Shown here one piece after another: positions 8,015 to 16,638 of a stretch of DNA of 64,000 nucleotides. Position numbers and translations under genes: made by a program. The DNA comes from Phycicoccus sp. Soil802 (GTDB lineage Bacteria; Actinomycetota; Actinomycetes; Actinomycetales; Dermatophilaceae): NCBI RefSeq assembly GCF_001429605.1, contig NZ_LMSS01000002.1, forward strand, positions 124,001-188,000, in the 5' to 3' direction. How positions within the stretch are numbered: position 1 is the first letter of the stretch; the number at the start of each line of letters is the position of its first letter. The notes under the pieces are model-generated. The model did no database searches and was not told where the DNA came from. It was given only the letters and a program-made list of their open reading frames with translations.

Positions 8015-9658
8015 TCAGGAGGGGCGTCGACGCAGGCGGCGCAGCAGCGGGTCGAGGAGCAGCGCGACCTCCTGGACCCGCATGACGTGGGCGAGCGTGA
8101 GCGCGATGAGGACGAACACCCCGCCGCCGGCCACGACCTCGACGAACGCGCCGCTCCAGGACGTGCGGTCGACGCCCAGCGCCTCCACGGCCCGCAGTCC
8201 CAGCCAGGTCAGCACCCCGGCGACGGCGGAGGCCAGCGCCAGCCGGACGTAGCCGCGGATGCTCGGCCGCAGGTGCAGCGACCCGAGCCTGCGACGCAGC
8301 AGGACGAACCCGAGCAGCGCGGCGGCGAGGTTGCTCAGCGTCTGCCCGAGCCCGACCACGATCCCGGTGTGGGTGGGGTCGACCGTGGCGGCAGTGAGGT
8401 TCGCGACGGTCGCCACCACGGTGACGACGAGCTGCAGGCGGAAGGGGGTCCGGGCGTCCTCGTAGGCGTAGAAGACGCGCTGGATGAGGTAGAGCCACCC
8501 GAACGGCACCAGGCCCAGCATCATCGCCACCATCACCCGCCCGATCGCGGCGGACTCCTGCGGGGTGTTGTCGAAGAAGGCGACCCGGGCGACCTGGGTC
8601 CCGAGCACGATCATGGCGACGGTGCCGGGCACCAGCAGCACGGCCGGCATCCGCAGGCCGCTGCCGAGGTCGGCCACCACCGCCGCGCTGTCGCCACGGT
8701 GGGCGGCCTGGGACAGCCGGGTGAAGAGCGCGGTCACGAGCGAGACCGTGATGAGGGAGTGGGGGAGCATGAAGAGCAGGAAGGCATAGCCGTAGGCGGC
8801 GAGACCCGCGCCCACCTCGTCGCGGCCCTCCAGCAGGTGCGTGGCGCGAGTCATCACCTGGGACGTCACGATGTAGCCGGCCTGGCTCAGGGCGACCGCG
8901 GCGAAGGTCCACCCCGCGACCTTCGACGCGCTGCGCAGGCCCACCCCGCGGAAGCCCCACACCGGGCGGTAGCGGAACCCGCTGGCCCGCAGGGGCAGCC
9001 ACAGTGCCGCCGCCTGCACCGCGACTCCCAGCGTCGCGGTGCCGGCGAGGATCCAGATCATCCCCGGGGTCCACTCGCCGACCTTGACGGTGTCGGGGTA
9101 GGCCACCTTGAACCAGAGCAGCCCGCCGATGGCGACGAGGTTGGCCAGCGCCGGGGCCCACATGTAGGCCGCGAACTGGCCACGGGCGTTGAGCACCTGG
9201 CCGAAGAGCGTGTAGAGGCCGTAGAAGAAGACCTGCGGGAGGCAGATGAACGCGAACGCCACGGCCAACCCGACCGCGTCGGAGTCCCACTCACGGGTCG
9301 CGAACACCCGGACCAGCAGGGGCGCGGCGAGGGTCACGAGGACGGTGGCGCCGACGAGGAGGGCCAGCGAGAGCGTCAGCAGGCGGTTGACGAAGGCGTG
9401 GCCGCCGTCGTCGTGGCTCGCCGCCTTGGTGATCTGGGGCACCAGGACGGCGTTGAGGACCCCACCGGCGAGCAGGAGGTAGAACTGGTTGGGCAGCGTG
9501 TTCGCCACCTGGAAGGTGTCGGCGGCCAGGCCGATGCCGACCGCGCCACTGAGCAGCGCGGCGCGCCCGAACCCCAGGACCCGCGAGACGACGGTGCCCG
9601 CGGCCATGAGGGCGCTGGACCGGGCGAGGCTGCGCTCGCCGGACGGTGCGTCTGTCAT
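8015..9658 (-). CDS. murJ: Lipid II flippase MurJ
   Basis: 547 residues, almost all hydrophobic helices consistent with the 14-TM MurJ/MviN fold. The N-terminus SSALMAAGTVVSRVLGFGR is the family signature, with LPNQFYLLLAGGVLNAVLVPQI and PHSLITVSLVTALFTRLS further on. It moves lipid-linked peptidoglycan precursor across the membrane. Start at ATG 9658, ten bases past the DUF6049 stop; the frame continues upstream but that extension overlaps the DUF6049 gene. It is part of a five-gene minus-strand run from the Nudix gene to sigM. Unlike mycobacterial MviN it ends without a kinase-like domain. Confidence 0.95.
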   Translation of the reverse strand: MTDAPSGERSLARSSALMAAGTVVSRVLGFGRAALLSGAVGIGLAADTFQVANTLPNQFYLLLAGGVLNAVLVPQITKAASHDDGGHAFVNRLLTLSLALLVGATVLVTLAAPLLVRVFATREWDSDAVGLAVAFAFICLPQVFFYGLYTLFGQVLNARGQFAAYMWAPALANLVAIGGLLWFKVAYPDTVKVGEWTPGMIWILAGTATLGVAVQAAALWLPLRASGFRYRPVWGFRGVGLRSASKVAGWTFAAVALSQAGYIVTSQVMTRATHLLEGRDEVGAGLAAYGYAFLLFMLPHSLITVSLVTALFTRLSQAAHRGDSAAVVADLGSGLRMPAVLLVPGTVAMIVLGTQVARVAFFDNTPQESAAIGRVMVAMMLGLVPFGWLYLIQRVFYAYEDARTPFRLQLVVTVVATVANLTAATVDPTHTGIVVGLGQTLSNLAAALLGFVLLRRRLGSLHLRPSIRGYVRLALASAVAGVLTWLGLRAVEALGVDRTSWSGAFVEVVAGGGVFVLIALTLAHVMRVQEVALLLDPLLRRLRRRPS

Positions 9659-9668
9659 CGATCCAAGG

Positions 9669-11780
9669 TCATGCGGTGGTGGCCTCTCGGGGCAGCGGGT
9701 CGGGAGCGGTCGGCGGCGGTGACCCGGTGGAGTGCACGGACCCGGTGGGGTCCGGACCGCTGCCCGGCCGACGTCGGAAGGTCCGCACGATACCCAGCAG
9801 GAGGATCGCGCCCGCCACGCCACCCAGGCCCCAGTAGATCCAGTGACCGGTGGGGGTCACCCGGACCTGCACGTCGGCGCCCTGCCCGATGACGGTCCCG
9901 TCGGGGGTGGTGAGCGTGGTGCGCAGCGGCACCGGACCGGCGGCGAGCGCGGTCACCCGCACCGTCACCGTGGCTCGGCTGCGCGGCCCGATCCGCAGCA
10001 CCGCGGGCTGGCTGTCGATCCGCAGCCGGGGGTTCGACGCCTCGACGGTGAGCTTCACGTCGTCGACCGGGACGGCCAGGTCGTTGGTCACGGTGATCTG
10101 GAGGCGGCCGGAGTCGGCGAGGAAGTTGATCGTGCTGGCCGAGACCTTGACCGCGGTGGTGGTCTGTCGCGCGGCCTCGGAGACCCGGCCGCTCAGGGTG
10201 TTCCAGGCCGTGGGCGCGGCTCGCCAGCGGGTGGAGGCGAGCTGCTCGGCGGCGCGGGTCCAGGTGCGCAGGAACGCGTCGCCGTCGTCGCGGATCTGGG
10301 CCACGCCGCGGACCGTGCGGACGGTCTGCTCGAGCTGTCCGACCCGGGCCGTCGTCAGCACCGCTCGACCGCCGGTCGCCGGCACGCTCGGCCGGGTCAC
10401 CGGGGCCGAGCTGGTCGGGACGGCCCGCCGAGCCTTCGCCAGCATCGCGTCGGTCGTGGTCGGCGCCAGCCACGGAATCGTGGCCGTGGCGGCGAAGAAG
10501 CTCCGGGCGGTGTCGGGGTCGGGGTTGAACGAGCGCGGGGCGGCCACGAAGACGCTGCGTCCCTCGGTGCCCGGGAGCTCGTTGAGCAAGGCCACCGAGT
10601 CGGCGACGAACTGCTGGGTGCTGAGCACCCCGTCCGAGGCGGACGTGGTGCGGGCCAGCAGCCCGCTCAGGGAGTCGTCGTAGGCGAGCAGCGGCAGCCC
10701 GGTCGTGCTGCGCTGCGCAGCGCTGGGGGTGTTGGCCGACCCGGCGGGGGTGAGCGCCGCCCCGGACGTCACCTGCCCCGCGAGGGCCGGCACCCGGAAG
10801 ACGCGGCGCAGGGCGCTCTCGCGGGTCGCGGTGTAGCCACCGTCGGCAGGCCACGCGATGTCGGCGCGCCCGTCGAGCTTCGCGGCCACCCCGTCGGCGC
10901 GGTCCACGAAGCTGCGCATCAGCGGCTCACCGGCCCGGATGCCCGCGACGGCGGCCAGGTCGGCGTCCGTGTCGGGCAGCACCCAAGGGCTGTGCTGTGC
11001 GGCGAGGTCGGTGATCCGGTCCTCGGTGGCGACCCGGATGGCGCTCTCCTGCCGGCCCTGCGCGGAGTCGGCCTCGATGTCGACGTCGTCGGGCAGCAGG
11101 GTGGGGGTCAGCGTCGGGTCGATCGCCCAGGTGACCGGCGCGTCCTCGGTGGCCCGGATGACCCGCGCCACCCGCGATCCCTCGCCCAGCGCCTCGCCCC
11201 AGGCGGTCTCGCGGGCGGCGCCGCTGCCGCCGAACAGGTTGGGGTCGGGGTCGAGGGTGAGTGGGGCGGCCCAGCTGATCGACATCGGCTGGTACTGCTT
11301 GGTCTGCTGGTAACCCGCGAAGGTCCGGATGCTCGCCGGGCCCGACTGGATGCTGAGCGGGATGGCGCCGTAGGCGGCCGGGCCGAGCGTGGCCAGCTTC
11401 GGGACCCGGACCGAGAAGGTCTGGCTGCCGCCTGCGGGCACCGAGCCGGTCAGTCGGCTCTGCCCCACCACTTTCCCGGCGGCCGGACCGGTCTGCGCGG
11501 CCCAGTCGCGGACCGCCTTGCGGGTCGGCTCCATCGACCCCATGACCACCGAGACGGTCGGGCGGGCCAGCGCGGAGCCGCCGCCGTTGTGCAGCGTGCC
11601 GGTGACGACCAGGTCGTCCCCGGCCTTCGCGACCGCAGGGGTCACCGAGCTGAGGTCGAGGGTGACGTCGGCCGCGGTCGGTGCCGCGGAAGCCGGGGTC
11701 GCCGGGGTCGCGACGGCGCACCACGCGGGCACGGCCAGCGCCGCCGCGGCGAGCACGCGGCATACCGAAGCGCGGTGCAT
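9669..11780 (-). CDS. DUF6049 family secreted, membrane-anchored protein (Rv3909-like)
   Basis: 703 residues. Signal peptide at the N-terminus (VLAAAALAVPAWCAVATPATPASA), a large exported region including a WAIDPTLTP stretch and a later Ig-like beta segment, and one C-terminal transmembrane helix (WIYWGLGGVAGAILLLGIV) with a basic cytoplasmic tail. Function is not known; the conserved position between the Nudix gene and murJ in actinobacteria suggests an envelope role linked to peptidoglycan assembly. The ATG shares one base with the Nudix stop (TGATG), suggesting translational coupling. Confidence 0.85.
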   Translation of the reverse strand: MHRASVCRVLAAAALAVPAWCAVATPATPASAAPTAADVTLDLSSVTPAVAKAGDDLVVTGTLHNGGGSALARPTVSVVMGSMEPTRKAVRDWAAQTGPAAGKVVGQSRLTGSVPAGGSQTFSVRVPKLATLGPAAYGAIPLSIQSGPASIRTFAGYQQTKQYQPMSISWAAPLTLDPDPNLFGGSGAARETAWGEALGEGSRVARVIRATEDAPVTWAIDPTLTPTLLPDDVDIEADSAQGRQESAIRVATEDRITDLAAQHSPWVLPDTDADLAAVAGIRAGEPLMRSFVDRADGVAAKLDGRADIAWPADGGYTATRESALRRVFRVPALAGQVTSGAALTPAGSANTPSAAQRSTTGLPLLAYDDSLSGLLARTTSASDGVLSTQQFVADSVALLNELPGTEGRSVFVAAPRSFNPDPDTARSFFAATATIPWLAPTTTDAMLAKARRAVPTSSAPVTRPSVPATGGRAVLTTARVGQLEQTVRTVRGVAQIRDDGDAFLRTWTRAAEQLASTRWRAAPTAWNTLSGRVSEAARQTTTAVKVSASTINFLADSGRLQITVTNDLAVPVDDVKLTVEASNPRLRIDSQPAVLRIGPRSRATVTVRVTALAAGPVPLRTTLTTPDGTVIGQGADVQVRVTPTGHWIYWGLGGVAGAILLLGIVRTFRRRPGSGPDPTGSVHSTGSPPPTAPDPLPREATTA

Positions 11781-12274
11781 CACCCGTCTCCGGCCAGTCG
11801 CTGCCAGGCCTGCCTCGCGATGCGGCGCTCGTTGGGGAAGGTGAGGTGCTCGTGCGCCTCGCGCAGCGGCAGCCAGGCGACGTCGATGGCCTCGTGGTCG
11901 GGGTCGTTCTCGATGGTGAGGTGACCGCCCGTGGCCTCGAGGAGGTAGTGGTGCACGAACTTGTGGATCCGGCGCTCGCCGGTGGCGAACCAGTAGTCGA
12001 TGGTGCCGAGCTCGGTGAGGACGCGGCCCTCGATGCCGGTCTCCTCCTCGACTTCGCGGGCCGCGGCCTGCTGCAGCGTCTCGCCGTGCTCCATGTGGCC
12101 CTTGGGCAGGCACCACTCGATCCGGCCGGCCCGGTTGCGCCTGGCGATGACCGCGATCCGCGCCACGCCTTCGTGCACGTCGACGACGATCCCCCCGGCG
12201 GAACGCTCCTCGACCGAGGGCAGCCGAGGCCGGCTGGGCGCCAGTCTCTCGGGGTCGCGAGCGGGGGAGGTCAC
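11780..12274 (-). CDS. Nudix hydrolase (MutT4-like)
   Basis: 164 residues with a complete Nudix box: GHMEHGETLQQAAAREVEEE followed by TGI, fitting GX5EX7REUXEEXGU. The strand before it reads WCLPKGH. Substrate is not determined; the mycobacterial counterpart at this position is mutT4. The GTG at 12274 has no clear ribosome site, but TAGAGT lies six bases upstream, so the transcript may be leaderless. It heads the Nudix-DUF6049-murJ-pseudokinase-sigM run and diverges from pcnA with only 35 bases between starts. Confidence 0.9.
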   Translation of the reverse strand: MTSPARDPERLAPSRPRLPSVEERSAGGIVVDVHEGVARIAVIARRNRAGRIEWCLPKGHMEHGETLQQAAAREVEEETGIEGRVLTELGTIDYWFATGERRIHKFVHHYLLEATGGHLTIENDPDHEAIDVAWLPLREAHEHLTFPNERRIARQAWQRLAGDG

Positions 12275-12280
12275 CGTGCC

Positions 12281-12286
12281 ACTCTA
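12281..12286 (-). promoter_or_regulatory. Candidate -10 box for a leaderless Nudix transcript
   Basis: TAGAGT on the minus strand ends six bases before the GTG start. Actinobacterial leaderless genes typically have TANNNT at this spacing. No convincing -35 is visible. Confidence 0.45.
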
Positions 12287-12295
12287 ACGAGCGCC

Positions 12296-12301
12296 TACCC
12301 T
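12296..12301 (+). promoter_or_regulatory. Candidate -10 box for a leaderless pcnA transcript
   Basis: TACCCT ends eight bases before the GTG at 12310, the TANNNT spacing of leaderless actinobacterial genes. There is no Shine-Dalgarno-like sequence in front of pcnA. Confidence 0.45.
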
Positions 12302-12309
12302 TGACCTCC

Positions 12310-13782
12310 GTGTCCACCGCCGATCCCCGCGAGCCGCTGCCCGAGCTCATGCGCCGGGCCACCGCGCACCTCGCACCGGTGGTGCCGCTGCTCGCCGAGC
12401 TCGGCGAGCTGTTCGCGGCGCAGGGCCACGAGCTCGCCCTCGTGGGGGGGCCGGTGCGCGACGCCTTCCTCGGGCGGATGTCGCCCGACCTCGACTTCAC
12501 GACCAGCGCGTCGCCCGACCAGACGCTGGCCATCCTGCGCCCGTGGAGTGACGCGCACTGGGACATCGGCCGCGAGTTCGGCACCATCGGCGCGCGCCGC
12601 GGTGACCACGTCGTCGAGGTCACCAGCTACCGCGCCGACGCCTACGACGGCCAGACCCGTCGGCCCGTCGTCGCCTTCGGCGACAACCTCGAGGACGACC
12701 TGGTCCGGCGCGACTTCACCGTCAACGCGATGGCCATGCGGCTGCCGTCGATGGAGTTCGTGGACCCGTATGCCGGGTTGGCCGACCTCGCCGCCCGTCG
12801 CCTGCGCACGCCCGGACCGCCCGAGGTGTCGTTCGGCGACGACCCGCTGCGGATGATGCGGGCCTGCCGCTTCGTGGCCCAGCTCGAGGTCGACGTGGCC
12901 CCCGAGGTGCGCGACGCGATGACCGCGATGGCCGCCACGATCGCGATCGTGTCGGCCGAGCGGGTCCGGGACGAGCTGACCAAGCTCCTGCTCGCGCCGT
13001 CCCCGCACGGGGGGCTGCGGCTCCTGGTCGACAGCGGGCTGGCCGACCACGTGCTGCCCGAGCTGCCGGCCCTCAAGCTCGAGATCGACGAGCACCACCG
13101 GCACAAGGACGTCTACGAGCACTCGTTGCGGGTGCTCGACCAGGCGATCGCGCTCGAGGGACCGGCCGACGGCCCGGAGTCCTCGGTGCCCGGCCCCGAC
13201 CTGGTGCTGCGCCTCGCCGCGCTGCTCCACGACATCGGCAAGCCGGCGACCCGCAGGTTCGAGCCGGGGGGCGGGGTCTCCTTCCACCACCACGAGGTGG
13301 TCGGCGCCAAGCTCACCGCCAAGCGGCTCAAGGCCCTGCGCTACGACAAGGACACGGTCAAGGCGGTGACCCGGCTGGTCGAGCTGCACCTGCGGTTCCA
13401 CGGGTATGGCGACGGGGCGTGGACCGACTCGGCCGTGCGCCGCTACGTCACCGATGCGGGCCCGCTGCTGCAGCGCCTGCACCGGCTCACCCGGTCGGAC
13501 TCGACCACCCGCAACGCCCGCAAGGCGGCTCGGCTGTCGCAGACCTACGACGCGCTCGAGACGCGGATCGAGGCGCTGATGGCGGCCGAGGAGCTGGCCA
13601 AGGTCCGCCCGGAGCTCAACGGCAACGAGATCGCCGAGGTGCTCGGCATCCCGCCCGGACCGGTGCTCGGCCGCGCCTACTCGTTCCTGCTCGAGCTGCG
13701 GCTCGACCAGGGCATGGTCGGTCGCGACGCGGCCGTCGCGGCGCTCCGGGACTGGTGGGCCCAGCAGCCGGAGAGCCGCTGA
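12310..13782 (+). CDS. pcnA: CCA tRNA nucleotidyltransferase (class II, with HD domain)
   Basis: 490 residues. The nucleotidyltransferase head carries GGPVRDAFLGR and the metal-binding DLD of SPDLDFTTS; RRDFTVNAMAMRL and the neck motif DPLRMMRACRF follow. An HD phosphohydrolase-type domain is present (LRLAALLHDIGKPATRRF). It adds or repairs the 3' CCA of tRNA, although poly(A) polymerase activity cannot be excluded from sequence. Start: GTG at 12310; a TTG at 12301 in the same frame is possible but would overlap the proposed -10 box. It faces the Stealth gene convergently with a 12-base gap. Confidence 0.93.
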   Translation: MSTADPREPLPELMRRATAHLAPVVPLLAELGELFAAQGHELALVGGPVRDAFLGRMSPDLDFTTSASPDQTLAILRPWSDAHWDIGREFGTIGARRGDHVVEVTSYRADAYDGQTRRPVVAFGDNLEDDLVRRDFTVNAMAMRLPSMEFVDPYAGLADLAARRLRTPGPPEVSFGDDPLRMMRACRFVAQLEVDVAPEVRDAMTAMAATIAIVSAERVRDELTKLLLAPSPHGGLRLLVDSGLADHVLPELPALKLEIDEHHRHKDVYEHSLRVLDQAIALEGPADGPESSVPGPDLVLRLAALLHDIGKPATRRFEPGGGVSFHHHEVVGAKLTAKRLKALRYDKDTVKAVTRLVELHLRFHGYGDGAWTDSAVRRYVTDAGPLLQRLHRLTRSDSTTRNARKAARLSQTYDALETRIEALMAAEELAKVRPELNGNEIAEVLGIPPGPVLGRAYSFLLELRLDQGMVGRDAAVAALRDWWAQQPESR

Positions 13783-13794
13783 CCGTCGGGGCGG

Positions 13795-15618
13795 TCAGAC
13801 CCCGTCGGGTGCGTCGGGTGCGTCCGGCACCTCTGGCGGTGCGTCGGTCTCCTCGGCGGTGGCGGGCTGCTCAGGCTCGTCGTCGAGCTCCCACGCGGCC
13901 GGGTCGGGGAAGTAGCGGCGCATCCAGGTGGCGACGCGCTCGCGCTGCGCGTCCGTCGCCGCAGGGCTGTCGTTGATGCAGAACGCGTCGAAGCTGCGGT
14001 TCTGCAGCAGGCGACGCATCCGGCGCAGCGCCGTCGGGTTCGAGATGTCGAAGTAGTCGTAACGGATCGACCCCGGGACGGCCGACCCGGAGAGGTAGCC
14101 GTAGTAGTGGTGCAGCCACGAGTTGATCTCGTAGTCCGCCCCCGAGCGGAACTGGCTGTTCCAGGTCGTCGAGAACACCGACGGGTAGCGCGTCTCCAGG
14201 TCGAGCATGACGCTGCGCCGCTGGGTGATCGGGGTGTGGAAGAAGGCCCGCGTGGGTGAGCGACCGAAGTCCTTCTCGAGGAGGTCGACGACGTTGCGGC
14301 GGGCCTGCTCGTGGGGCTGTGCCACACCTTCGTCGTGGAACCCCAGGGTCGACCGCGACAGGAAGAAGCGGGAGGCGCCGTTGCCCTGGAAGAACAGCGA
14401 CGGCGTCGTGGGCCGACCCAGGAAGAAGTCGTCGTTGAAGTGGATGTAGTGCTCGCTCAGGCCCTCGATGTGGTGGAGCCGTGCGCCGATGGCGTGCGAG
14501 TTGAAGGACGGCAGGCGTCCCGCGCCGGCGAAGAGGTCCGCGTGGTCGACGATGGTGATCCGGTCGTTCGTCGGGTCCAGCCACGACGGGACCTGCTGGT
14601 CGGTCACGAGGTAGATGTTGCGGGCCCACGGGGCGAACCGCTCGACCGACCGCAGCGAGTAGCGCAGCTCGCCGTTGTCGCGGAACCGCTCGGCCGCCGC
14701 GCCGGCGTCCTCGGGCTCGAGGCCGCAGGCGACGAGGGCAGCGTTCTTGCGCTCGAACCACGCCGGGTCCGAGCCGTCGACCCACATGTAGACCAGGTCG
14801 ATCGGGAAGTCCACGGCGAAGATGTCGCGGGCGGTGAGGCTCCCGAACGTGCGCATGCTGCGCGAGCCGTCGCTGATCGTGGCGGGCACCTGGCTGGCGG
14901 AGCCCAGGTGGGTGGTGCGGGTGTTGCGGGACGGGGCGTTCAGGCTGCCGTCCTCGTCCTCGTCCCACCGGTCGACCCGGCACGAGAACGGCCGGTCGAA
15001 GACCCGACCCGTGGGGGTCGGCACCATCATGGTGAAGACCTCGAGCTCGCGCTGCGACCGCACCGCGAGGTCGATCGCGGGCTCGGAGAGCTGGCCCGGC
15101 AGCCGCCGCGCCTGTCCGCGGGGCGTGCGGCCACGGACCGCGACGTAGAGCGGCGCCTCCGCGGAGAGGGCCTCGAGGGCCTCGACGAACCGGCGCCAGC
15201 TGTGCTGCGGGATGCCGATCCGGGTGCGCGGGCTGGCCGACTCGGGCACGACGAAGTAGTCGATCGCGTGCGCCTCGCAGAGCGAGACGACGAGGTCGCG
15301 GTTGGCCCGGTAGGCGCCGTCCGGCGTGATCCCCGGTCGGACCTGCAGGAGCCGCATCCGCCCGCGACGCCGGGCGACGACCACGTCGGGCCGGGCCAGG
15401 ACGGCAGCCGGCTGGGCCTGCACGAAGGCGCGCTCCTCGAACCGGTGGAGCACTCGGTAGAGGCGGACGCTGTGGCGCCGCGCTCGCGATGCAGGGGTGG
15501 CGCTGGGCAGCACCGGTTCGTAGCCGCCGGGAGGGAACTGCCCGTCCCGGGCCTCGCGCAGGCGGAGTCGGTCGCGCTGGGCGGCACGCAGCCGCCGGAG
15601 CACGCTCTTGGGGGTCAT
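13795..15618 (-). CDS. Stealth-family sugar-phosphate transferase (first copy)
   Basis: 607 residues. The four Stealth conserved regions are seen in order: CR1 IDLVYMWVDGSDPAWF (~residue 273), CR2 ELRYSLRSVERFAPW and IYLVTDQQVPSWL, CR3 FNSHAIGARLHHIEGLSEHY then HFNDDFFLGRP, and CR4 NSWLHHYYGYLSG. Stealth proteins are hexose-1-phosphate transferases that build phosphodiester-linked capsule or cell-wall glycopolymers. The first ~230 residues form an accessory region also present in the copy at 16639. The ATG at 15618 was chosen because a longer frame would overlap the FkbM gene; no strong ribosome site is seen. Acidic/Pro tail at the C-terminus. Confidence 0.88.
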   Translation of the reverse strand: MTPKSVLRRLRAAQRDRLRLREARDGQFPPGGYEPVLPSATPASRARRHSVRLYRVLHRFEERAFVQAQPAAVLARPDVVVARRRGRMRLLQVRPGITPDGAYRANRDLVVSLCEAHAIDYFVVPESASPRTRIGIPQHSWRRFVEALEALSAEAPLYVAVRGRTPRGQARRLPGQLSEPAIDLAVRSQRELEVFTMMVPTPTGRVFDRPFSCRVDRWDEDEDGSLNAPSRNTRTTHLGSASQVPATISDGSRSMRTFGSLTARDIFAVDFPIDLVYMWVDGSDPAWFERKNAALVACGLEPEDAGAAAERFRDNGELRYSLRSVERFAPWARNIYLVTDQQVPSWLDPTNDRITIVDHADLFAGAGRLPSFNSHAIGARLHHIEGLSEHYIHFNDDFFLGRPTTPSLFFQGNGASRFFLSRSTLGFHDEGVAQPHEQARRNVVDLLEKDFGRSPTRAFFHTPITQRRSVMLDLETRYPSVFSTTWNSQFRSGADYEINSWLHHYYGYLSGSAVPGSIRYDYFDISNPTALRRMRRLLQNRSFDAFCINDSPAATDAQRERVATWMRRYFPDPAAWELDDEPEQPATAEETDAPPEVPDAPDAPDGV

Positions 15619-15643
15619 CGGTTCGTCAGCATCGGGTCGTCGG

Positions 15644-16555
15644 TCACGCGTGCTTCGCGTTCCAGCCGTCCGGCGGCGCCTGGCCACCCGGCACCATGAG
15701 GTTGGTGTCCTCCGTGCACTCGGCGATGGCCGCCAGCCAGCGCTGCACGCTGGCGTCGAGGCCCTCGGGCTTGGTGGGACTCAGCAGCCAGTCGCGGCTG
15801 GTGTGGCTGAGGTGGAGGCGGTAGGTGTCGAGCGGCGTCTCGACCCACTCGTCGCCGACGGCGCGGTGCAGGCGGTAGCCGATGCTGCCGAGCAGGCGGA
15901 GCACCGAGTCGGTCATCCGGGCGTCGGACTTGGGCAGCAGCTCGAAGACGATGCTGGGGCGGGCCCGGTCCAGCGTCAGCAGCCCCCCGCGCAGGACGTG
16001 GGGCTCGAAGGTCTCCACGTCGATCTTCATCACCGAGGGCGTCACGCCGCGCTCGAGGCAGAAGTCGTCGAGGGTCGTCACCGTGACGCCCACCGACTGG
16101 GCGCTCTCCCGGAAGCCCTCGCTGAGGGAGTTGGAGGTCTCGGCCTTGGCGGAGATGTAGAGCGTGGCCTTGCCGGGTGCCGAGGACAGCGCCAGCTGCT
16201 CGACGGAGTAGCTGAGGCCGTTGCGGGCCGCCAGGCGCCGGGCGATGTCGGCGGTGTGGGGAGTGGGCTCGAAGGCGATCACCTGCACGTCGTCGTCGGC
16301 GAAGATCGTCGCGATCAAGGCGGAGTAGAGGCCGATGTGGGCGCCCACGTCGAGGAAGGAGGTGGGTCGCGGGGCCAGCTCGGCCAGGGCCAGCAAGGTC
16401 GCCTGCGTCAGGGGCTCGTAGCCCGCCAGACCGGCCCGCCGCAGCTGCCGCTGCACCGCGGTCTCCTTGCGGTCGAGGACGTTGAGCCTGCCGGCGTACG
16501 AGCCGGTCGACGAGATCACACGGCCGTTCCGCGGCACTCGGACAAACATCGGCAT
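15644..16555 (-). CDS. FkbM-family SAM-dependent methyltransferase
   Basis: 303 residues. The SAM-binding motif FLDVGAHIGLYSALIA lies near residue 67 and the acidic loop VIAFEPTPHT follows. A conserved MKIDVETFEPHVLRGG segment is typical of FkbM proteins, which O-methylate sugars or polyketides. Located between two Stealth genes on the same strand, 25 bases before the downstream one, it most likely methylates the glycopolymer made by that module. AAGGA precedes the ATG start at the right distance. Exact acceptor is unknown. Confidence 0.86.
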   Translation of the reverse strand: MPMFVRVPRNGRVISSTGSYAGRLNVLDRKETAVQRQLRRAGLAGYEPLTQATLLALAELAPRPTSFLDVGAHIGLYSALIATIFADDDVQVIAFEPTPHTADIARRLAARNGLSYSVEQLALSSAPGKATLYISAKAETSNSLSEGFRESAQSVGVTVTTLDDFCLERGVTPSVMKIDVETFEPHVLRGGLLTLDRARPSIVFELLPKSDARMTDSVLRLLGSIGYRLHRAVGDEWVETPLDTYRLHLSHTSRDWLLSPTKPEGLDASVQRWLAAIAECTEDTNLMVPGGQAPPDGWNAKHA

Positions 16556-16638
16556 GGAGGGGTCCTTGCGGGTCTGGGGGGCAGGTAGGGGTTCAGGTCT
16601 GGTGGCCGGTCACGGACGGGTCCGCGCCCCGCGCGGGG

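Noticed and set aside
5669-9892. A very long open frame on the plus strand across the pseudokinase and murJ genes
   Set aside because: It is antisense to two well-recognised genes, has Arg/Gly/His-rich composition with no domain, and follows from the high G+C content.
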